Assembly (NCBI GenBank): GCA_945910005.1 | Contig: OX246743.1 | Location: forward strand, 38,867,461-38,931,460 | Source of the DNA: Isoperla grammatica | Lineage: Eukaryota; Arthropoda; Insecta; Plecoptera; Perlodidae | Direction: 5' to 3' | DNA: 64,000 nucleotides | Part shown: positions 58,003 through 64,000 of the stretch, one piece after another | Position numbering within the stretch: the first letter of the stretch is position 1 | Layout: each line of letters opens with the position of its first letter | Position numbers and translations under genes: made by a program | Notes under the pieces: model-generated | Database searches by the model: none | Seen by the model: the letters and a program-made list of their open reading frames with translations, nothing else | What the model was told of the DNA's origin: nothing

Positions 58003-60009
58003 TTAGAATGTAGGAGTGGGTCCACTTTGTGGGGGTAGAACTGCCATTTCTATTTCCGTTGAACCTGCCGATGACTCCGTGGGTAGGGCTCTGCGATGTT
58101 CACGCGGTGCAGCTCGGGGTTGTCCTGGGGTTGTGGCTCGTGTCCTGCGTATGTGCCGAACCAGGTAGATGATTGCAGCGATGACGGCAGTGGATAGGAC
58201 GAGGGTAGACAGTCCATAATTCATTGACTGATGGAACCAGGTTCGATCGTCGGTCTCTTGCTGCACCGTCAACTGGCGTACTAAGGACTTCAGGCGACTT
58301 ATAGCAACGCCTCCGTCTTTAGGGTGGGCACCAGATGTCGAGGCTAGCAGGGCATCTATTTCGTTCCACAAAGATTGGTTTGGGACAACTTGGTTAAGCA
58401 TGGTAGACTTCAAGTGTTCGTCCCACGGTAGCAGCGTCATCGAGTGTGTCAGAAAGGGATGGGGCAAATTTCCAAAGTTTGAGGCCGAACTATAATGTGG
58501 TGATAGAATGTTTCCATCGACATAAGCAAAGCAATTCTTTTCAAGGCGAAGGACTCCCGTATCGTAAATGACTTGTGTAGACGTCTTGTCAGCTCCGACT
58601 GTGTTAGACTGTCCTAGGCATTTGATGGTGGCATGGAGGTGTGTAGGCGTACTGTAGATCCACAGAGAATTACTTCTTGAAGCGTAGAAGACAGGGGGAG
58701 GATGCTTGACTACTCGGAAGTCGCAGAGGCGGGTAGCAGTTGAGTTGTCTCCAATGAAGAGGGCGTACAGGCACGTTTTGGTTGGCGATTCATAGATCGG
58801 TAATCGTGGGTCACAAATCTTGACCGAAGTTCCTTTACACTGCGTCCACATGGAAAGTGATAAAGGAAAATATTTTCGGTGGTCGGAGGAAATAGCGAGG
58901 AATTCAGCTTCAGGTTTTACAAAGGCAAAAAGATCATTTGTATGAGGAATATGGAAAGGTAATTCAAGTGTTGAGTAGAGTGAAAATTCTTGATCAGGAA
59001 GCAATAGGGGAAGGTCAATAAAATATCGAATTACCTCGTGGTACGCTATAGTGTGTACCGTTGCCAGATCATAGTAGGCATGAATTTCTTGAAGTTTCAA
59101 CGGGGTCAGGAACGAAATACTGTTGGGTAGGTGGGGTTGAATCTCTTTAAGGATTTGTAATAGCGTAGTGGGTGTAAGGAGAAATGGACTCAGTTTTCCA
59201 GAGGCGGCAGCATCCCAGGCTTCCATAAACATGTTGAAGTCGGCTATGATGCGGGACAAGACAAGTTCTAGGAGTCGAAGTGTTGAATCTACCATCATTG
59301 CTCCGTGGACTAGGTCATTTTGAGTAGTATTCAGGCGTAAATAAGCCAAATGAACAGTTTTTAGTTCTTGAGCGAGAAGTTGGGTTGCTGATGTTAGGTT
59401 ATGAATAGCTTGAGCGTTCATGGAGGAGGCGTTGAAGTTATTTTCCAACAACGAGGCTTGAATTTCGACTGCATGGCTGATTGTGTCAGAACGAGAACGT
59501 AGATTTTGAAGATAATTGTGTATTCTGTGTACGTCATCAGAAGTAGCCGTTCCAAATAATGTCTTCAGAATTTTGCCACCGGCTCCAATCCAGGGGGTAC
59601 TTCTCTTCGTTCTTTGGCCAGGAGCTTGAAGAATTTGGATAACTTCAGTGATTAGGTGAAGGACCGTAGTGGCTGTTTGCTCTGCCATGTCGACTTCCTG
59701 GTGTAATATTTTTTTGATGCTAGGATCAATAGCTTGATGAAGAGGTGAATTTCCAGGGGTGATTGTGGACACGGGGTGGATGTAGAAGTTTTTGATGAGG
59801 GAAGTTTGGTTTAAAAGTGATTTTATATTTTCGGAGTAGGTACGCAAGTCCATGTCGATTGCCACTGTCCACTTATTCCCCGATAAAACAAATACATCTT
59901 GATACATGAATAATAATCCCGAGTTAAGGGGTGAAACAAATTCTGAAGGGGGTTGACTACACAAGGAACATGAAAGGACGAAGGGAACAAGCAACACGCC
60001 GAGTAGCAT
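58003..60009 (-). CDS. env: Errantivirus-type envelope glycoprotein (env) of the LTR element
   Basis: 668-residue open frame without breaks. Likely signal peptide at residues 1-18, a furin-like RTKR site at 133-136, then a Gly-rich fusion-peptide-like segment and LFGTATSDDV (151-160), a signature shared with insect errantivirus and baculovirus F proteins. A membrane segment lies at about 598-616, followed by a 50-residue basic/Pro-rich tail. Function: membrane fusion glycoprotein, if expressed. A good splice acceptor (CGATATTACAG, ends at 60022) lies 12 bases before the ATG, as expected for a spliced env mRNA. Same strand as pol, 260 bp downstream of it. Confidence 0.85.
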   Translation of the reverse strand: MLLGVLLVPFVLSCSLCSQPPSEFVSPLNSGLLFMYQDVFVLSGNKWTVAIDMDLRTYSENIKSLLNQTSLIKNFYIHPVSTITPGNSPLHQAIDPSIKKILHQEVDMAEQTATTVLHLITEVIQILQAPGQRTKRSTPWIGAGGKILKTLFGTATSDDVHRIHNYLQNLRSRSDTISHAVEIQASLLENNFNASSMNAQAIHNLTSATQLLAQELKTVHLAYLRLNTTQNDLVHGAMMVDSTLRLLELVLSRIIADFNMFMEAWDAAASGKLSPFLLTPTTLLQILKEIQPHLPNSISFLTPLKLQEIHAYYDLATVHTIAYHEVIRYFIDLPLLLPDQEFSLYSTLELPFHIPHTNDLFAFVKPEAEFLAISSDHRKYFPLSLSMWTQCKGTSVKICDPRLPIYESPTKTCLYALFIGDNSTATRLCDFRVVKHPPPVFYASRSNSLWIYSTPTHLHATIKCLGQSNTVGADKTSTQVIYDTGVLRLEKNCFAYVDGNILSPHYSSASNFGNLPHPFLTHSMTLLPWDEHLKSTMLNQVVPNQSLWNEIDALLASTSGAHPKDGGVAISRLKSLVRQLTVQQETDDRTWFHQSMNYGLSTLVLSTAVIAAIIYLVRHIRRTRATTPGQPRAAPREHRRALPTESSAGSTEIEMAVLPPQSGPTPTF

Positions 60010-60269
60010 GGTGGTCCGACCCTGTAATATCGAAACGTTTCATTGAGTGACAGAGACCACAAAAAAAAATTGCATATTTACAAGGTAATTAACCCTACCG
60101 TCAGTTTAATTAAATACGCACTTGACCGCAACTAGAACCTTAACAAAAGTGACGGCAAACTAAGAGGATGTATTCTTTAATACTAAAATAACATAATTAC
60201 AAACGAAACTACGTAATAAATTCATTAGAACCATATGAACCTCACTACTGTTGACAGTGACTTAACGTA
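60010..60269 (-). promoter_or_regulatory. pol-env spacer with env splice acceptor
   Basis: Between the pol stop and the env start. The acceptor AG at 60022-60023 on the minus strand would serve a subgenomic env transcript. No other feature. Confidence 0.6.
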
Positions 60270-63200
60270 TTATTTTCGTTTCAATGCTCTGGAATGGCTA
60301 CGCAGCCTATATCGCGGGCTTCGTGCAGCCATAGGTGTTGAAGTGGGAGCGGGAGGGGAGGGGTCGAGCGGACCGCTCCTAGCAGTAGGTGAGGGGGGGG
60401 AGGGGGGCAATGGCACACAACGCGGTGACAGACTCGCCTGGCGCTCGAACACGTTACTATCTCGGCTGGGCGACGTTGCAGGCGGGGAACGAACTGGTGA
60501 CTCACTGTTAACTAGCGGCGAGGGGGAGGGGGGCAATGGTATGCTAGTTGGAGACATACTCGCCTCGCGGTCCAACTCATCACTAAGCGGCGAGTCAGGC
60601 GGGGCTCGAACTGGTGATTGACTACTAGCATTTGCTTCTTGTAACGGCTCAAAATCTTCTTCATAGATATTAATTTGTTGATGATGGCCGTCACTTCTTA
60701 TCAGGTCATCAACCCACAACCGGTCATAATCATTTCCTTTTACTCTTGTGTTCTTAGCTCCAGAGCGCTTAGTAGCTAACTGAGAGGGAACTGGACTAAT
60801 TCCTTTGTTAACATTTGTTCTCATCGGACATGGTTTGAGTCTGTTACTATGGACTAATAATTCTTTGCCGCCGTTCACATGTTTGATTGTAAAGTTTACA
60901 GGGGAAGGTTGACTTAAAATGCGGTATGGCCCCACCCATTTAGGTCCCAGTTTTTTTGTTGTCCCTACCTTGGTCACGACTACATTTAAATACACACGAT
61001 CGCCGACCTTAAATTTAACAGGGGAGGTTTTCTTATTGAATCGACGTATTCTATCTTGCTGTGCATCCCTTAGCCTAATTCGAACTTTTTCAAACGCGAT
61101 ACGCAGTCGTTCTGCCAAATCTGATGCATAGTTTCCGTTATCAATGGTCTTGGTCGTGTGAGGTTCCAATATGACATGGAAGGGAAATGGAAAATCGCGC
61201 CCATGTAGCACGTAAAAAGGCGTTTCACCAGTTGCACTATGCACTGTTGCGCGATACGCTGTTAAAATGTATGGGAGCCAACTTGGCCAATCTTTTTGAT
61301 TGTCAGCCACAAAATGTGATAACATTTCTTTAATGGATCTGTGTGCCCTCTCTATCATACCGTTCGTTTCCGGTCTATAAGCCGTTGTGTGGAGCTTTTT
61401 AATGCCTAACAACTCGCACATTTCCTTCATCAATTTAGAAACAAAATTCGCTCCGAGATCAGTTAACAAATATTTTGGACAACCATGGCGAGAAATAATT
61501 TGGGTCACAAAAGTTTTGGCAATAGTTTCGGCTGTTTGATCTTTCATCGGGCACAATTCTAAGTACTTTGAGAACGCACACTGGTAACTCAAGATGTATT
61601 TGAATCCTTCATCACTAACTGGCATGGCGACTATATCCATACTCGCTCTTTCGAATGGGTATGTTACCTCAGTGAATTTTTGAAGAGGCGCTTTCTTACG
61701 ATTTGGGGGATTTTTGTGCTCCAAACAAGACTTACATGATGCAACATACGTTTTTATGTCTTTCCACATTCCAGGCCAATAAAAGTACGTTCGAATGAGT
61801 GACAAGGTTTTAGCAAAGCCGCCATGTGACGCCATGGGTAAATCGTGATAAGTTTGCATGATTTCTCTTCTCATAATTTTAGGGGCGACGAGTAGGTCTG
61901 TTCGCTCTGCGTCGGACTTAACTTTGTATAGTAAACCGTCATCATCTAAGCAATAAACTTCGCTTTCTTCCTCCGAGATCTCGAGTCTAGCAATAATTTG
62001 TTTTAGATCCACGTCTTTACGTTGTTCTTCCATTATACGTTCACGATTCCAGAGCGGTGTGTAGGGAACTAGATTACAAGCGGGAAGACGAGACAATGTA
62101 TCGACATTTATATGTTTTTTACCAGGGCGATGAATAATTTTAAACTGATACTCAGACAACGTTAAAGTCCAGCGCAATAATTTCGAAGTCGGATCTTTAA
62201 GATTCAGCAGCCAAGTCAGCGGTTTGTGATCCGTTATAATATTGAACTCATAACCATAAAGATAGCAATTAAAATGTTTAATTGACCAAATGACGGCCCA
62301 ACATTCACGTTCGCTAGCGGACCAGCTCCTTTCCGTTTCATTTAGTTGGCGGCTTGCAAATGCAATCGGTCTTTCAAATCCATCAACCTTTTGCGAAAGA
62401 ATACTGCCAATTGCATAGGCGCTAGCGTCGCAAGACAAAATAAAAGGTTTGCTGAAATCGGGGTAATGTAACAGGGCATCTTTCGATAGAGCGTTACGTA
62501 ATTTGATAAAAGCTTCTTCACAAGCTGGGGTCCAATTGAATGCTTCATTTACGTGTGTTAATTTATGAAGTGGAACTGATATGTCGGCACAATCGGGTAT
62601 AAATTTCCGATAAAACCCTACCAGGCCCAAGAACGCGCGTACTTCTTTTACTGTTTTAGGTCGGGGATAGTTTTTGATGACTTTAATTTTCTGTGGCTCC
62701 GGCTTGACTCCTTCGGCAGATATGACGTGGCCTAAATAACAAGTTTCCGTTTGCATAAACTTACATTTTGAGGGATTCAGTTTGAGGTTGGCTTGTCTTA
62801 AACGCAAGAAGATATTCCTAAGCCGCTGCAGATGTTCGTCTATGTCGTCAGGAGAGAAACAAATAACATCATCCAAGTATATGAGAAGTTGCTCATCCGT
62901 TAACCCCGAAAACACTGCGTACATAAGTCTTTGCCAAGACGACGGGGCGTTCTTATGGCCAAATCCCATTCGTTTCATCTCGAAATGTCCATCCGGAACT
63001 GAGAAAGCTGTTTTGGGGCGGTCCTCAGGTTTCACGGCCATTTGATAATAACCTTGAGAGAAATCCAAACATGAAAACAATTTAGAACCTCCTAACCTGT
63101 CTAACGTCTGTTGAATTTGAGGTAGGGGGAAAAAATCACGCTCAACGACCTGATTAAGGCCCCGATAGTCAACACACATACGATACTTTACTTCCTCCCC

Positions 63201-64000
63201 TTCCTCTGCCTTTTTCTTTACTAATATTACGGGGGCGCTCCACGGTGACGTTGACGGAACTATAATATCCTGGTCTAACATTTCTTGAATAAGTTTTTCC
63301 AAAATCGGTTTTTGACTATGAGGGACCCGATAAGGGTATTTGGCGACAGGTGCAGCTGTCCCTGTTTTAATTTCATGTTGAACTAAGTGGGTGAAACCTA
63401 ACTTTTTGCCAGGGAAATGGAACACGTCACTGAATTCTTGCAATAATGCTAAAAGTTTTTCACGCTGAATAAGGTTTAAATGACTGAGGTCGAAGTGTTC
63501 ACTTACATCAATCGTGTTATTCATGACGTCATGGCTTACCATGTTAACTTGAGGCTTGTGATTGGTTGTAATGTCATGGGCAGTATCAACTTCCTCCGCG
63601 ATGGCCATAATAGCTTTAGTAGGTATTGTGATTTCTGCATTCGTTACATTAATAATTCTCAAAATCACGTCTTTAGACGGTGCAGACTGGACTACAACGC
63701 GGCCTACCGATAAGCCATAAACATTAGTACGTACGGGCTCAATGCAGATATCTCCTTGAGTTTGAAACTCCTGACGGCCTAAACATAATTTTTCACAACG
63801 GGGGGGAATTACCACATTGCCAGAAATTCTTACAAAACATGGTGAATTGTTAACCGCCTCCGTTTGCGCGATCTTAGTAACTGGAGCTTCCTGTCGGTGA
63901 AGTTGACTATCACAACCAGGCATAGTAATTTGATCACCTTGCCTGGAAGAAATTACAGAGTTATTATTACAGGTGCTAGTTTGCACATTTTCTGCTTCGT
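60270..64000 (-). CDS. pol: Ty3/gypsy pol polyprotein (partial at window edge)
   Basis: Open frame that runs off the right edge, so its start is outside; residues here are counted from codon 63984-63986. Order: protease-linked region, reverse transcriptase about 215-395 with the YLDD catalytic motif at 370-373, RNase H about 515-640 (Asp520, Glu559, TDH at 585-587), integrase zinc-binding HHCC (His714, His721, Cys751, Cys754), integrase core with Asp784, Asp843 and Glu879 (DD35E), GPY-type module near 1015-1060, then a Pro/Ser-rich C-terminal tail of about 120 residues. No frameshift or stop. RT-RNase H-IN order places it in Ty3/gypsy; the neighbouring env makes it errantivirus-like. Confidence 0.92.
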   Translation of the reverse strand, partial: EAENVQTSTCNNNSVISSRQGDQITMPGCDSQLHRQEAPVTKIAQTEAVNNSPCFVRISGNVVIPPRCEKLCLGRQEFQTQGDICIEPVRTNVYGLSVGRVVVQSAPSKDVILRIINVTNAEITIPTKAIMAIAEEVDTAHDITTNHKPQVNMVSHDVMNNTIDVSEHFDLSHLNLIQREKLLALLQEFSDVFHFPGKKLGFTHLVQHEIKTGTAAPVAKYPYRVPHSQKPILEKLIQEMLDQDIIVPSTSPWSAPVILVKKKAEEGEEVKYRMCVDYRGLNQVVERDFFPLPQIQQTLDRLGGSKLFSCLDFSQGYYQMAVKPEDRPKTAFSVPDGHFEMKRMGFGHKNAPSSWQRLMYAVFSGLTDEQLLIYLDDVICFSPDDIDEHLQRLRNIFLRLRQANLKLNPSKCKFMQTETCYLGHVISAEGVKPEPQKIKVIKNYPRPKTVKEVRAFLGLVGFYRKFIPDCADISVPLHKLTHVNEAFNWTPACEEAFIKLRNALSKDALLHYPDFSKPFILSCDASAYAIGSILSQKVDGFERPIAFASRQLNETERSWSASERECWAVIWSIKHFNCYLYGYEFNIITDHKPLTWLLNLKDPTSKLLRWTLTLSEYQFKIIHRPGKKHINVDTLSRLPACNLVPYTPLWNRERIMEEQRKDVDLKQIIARLEISEEESEVYCLDDDGLLYKVKSDAERTDLLVAPKIMRREIMQTYHDLPMASHGGFAKTLSLIRTYFYWPGMWKDIKTYVASCKSCLEHKNPPNRKKAPLQKFTEVTYPFERASMDIVAMPVSDEGFKYILSYQCAFSKYLELCPMKDQTAETIAKTFVTQIISRHGCPKYLLTDLGANFVSKLMKEMCELLGIKKLHTTAYRPETNGMIERAHRSIKEMLSHFVADNQKDWPSWLPYILTAYRATVHSATGETPFYVLHGRDFPFPFHVILEPHTTKTIDNGNYASDLAERLRIAFEKVRIRLRDAQQDRIRRFNKKTSPVKFKVGDRVYLNVVVTKVGTTKKLGPKWVGPYRILSQPSPVNFTIKHVNGGKELLVHSNRLKPCPMRTNVNKGISPVPSQLATKRSGAKNTRVKGNDYDRLWVDDLIRSDGHHQQINIYEEDFEPLQEANASSQSPVRAPPDSPLSDELDREASMSPTSIPLPPSPSPLVNSESPVRSPPATSPSRDSNVFERQASLSPRCVPLPPSPPSPTARSGPLDPSPPAPTSTPMAARSPRYRLRSHSRALKRK

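Noticed and set aside
60235..60621. 128-residue Gly/Glu-rich plus-strand frame
   Set aside because: Antisense shadow of the Pro/Ser-rich tail of pol.

Overview
The window is insect nuclear DNA: AT-rich, spliceosomal introns, many short inverted-repeat transposons, tRNA-derived SINEs, and an env-bearing Ty3/gypsy element. Its main content is the variable 3' half of a very large longitudinals lacking (lola) locus, read on the minus strand. Lola is a BTB transcription factor in which one shared 5' part is joined to one of many alternative terminal exons, each giving a different zinc-finger C-terminus. No BTB exon is present here. The shared exons must lie beyond the right edge, upstream on the minus strand. 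The species is not identifiable; the long introns and repeat load fit a large-genome insect, which is only a guess.

I resolve 27 terminal exons between 799 and 51531, labelled T1 (left, 3'-most) to T27 (right, 5'-most). All are on the minus strand, all begin right after an AG acceptor, all enter in the same phase (the first two exon bases complete a codon that begins with G), and each ends in its own stop. Twenty-six encode zinc fingers, mainly C-x2-C-x12-H-x4-C (CCHC) modules followed in many exons by one classical C2H2 finger. The exons fall into paralog groups: T1-T8 (two or three fingers, often Y/F-H-x4-C), T9-T16 (short one- or two-finger exons sharing a few first-finger helices), T18-T23 (three to five fingers, several with DCGR linkers) and T24-T27 (two to seven fingers). 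Two exons, T11 and T16, are short or lack an early start codon and are easily missed. A relic exon lies at about 14785-14930.

The most unusual part is 29594-30996. Terminal exon T17 has no C2H2 finger. It encodes a domain resembling the zinc-binding H2C2 domain of gypsy-type integrases. A 135-base symmetric cassette exon just upstream (30862-30996) has an acceptor and a donor in the array's phase and appears to supply the start of that domain. This looks like a retroelement-derived domain captured as a Lola C-terminus.

The array also shows repeated duplication of pieces of finger: an in-frame 33-bp repeat in T2, and tandem copies of the last finger downstream of the stop codons of T8, T21 and T22. 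The introns hold MITEs (piggyBac-like with TTAA target sites, hAT-like with an 8-bp target duplication, mariner-like with TA), a perfect 361-bp palindrome, satellite arrays, microsatellites and a foldback-type element with an internal minisatellite.

From about 58003 to the right edge lies an LTR retrotransposon of errantivirus type, also on the minus strand, with a long open pol frame (incomplete at the window edge) and an intact env frame. Its 5' LTR and gag are outside the window, and I could not fix its 3' LTR boundary. The stretch 51532-58002 holds satellite repeats and transposon-like sequence but no gene I can support.
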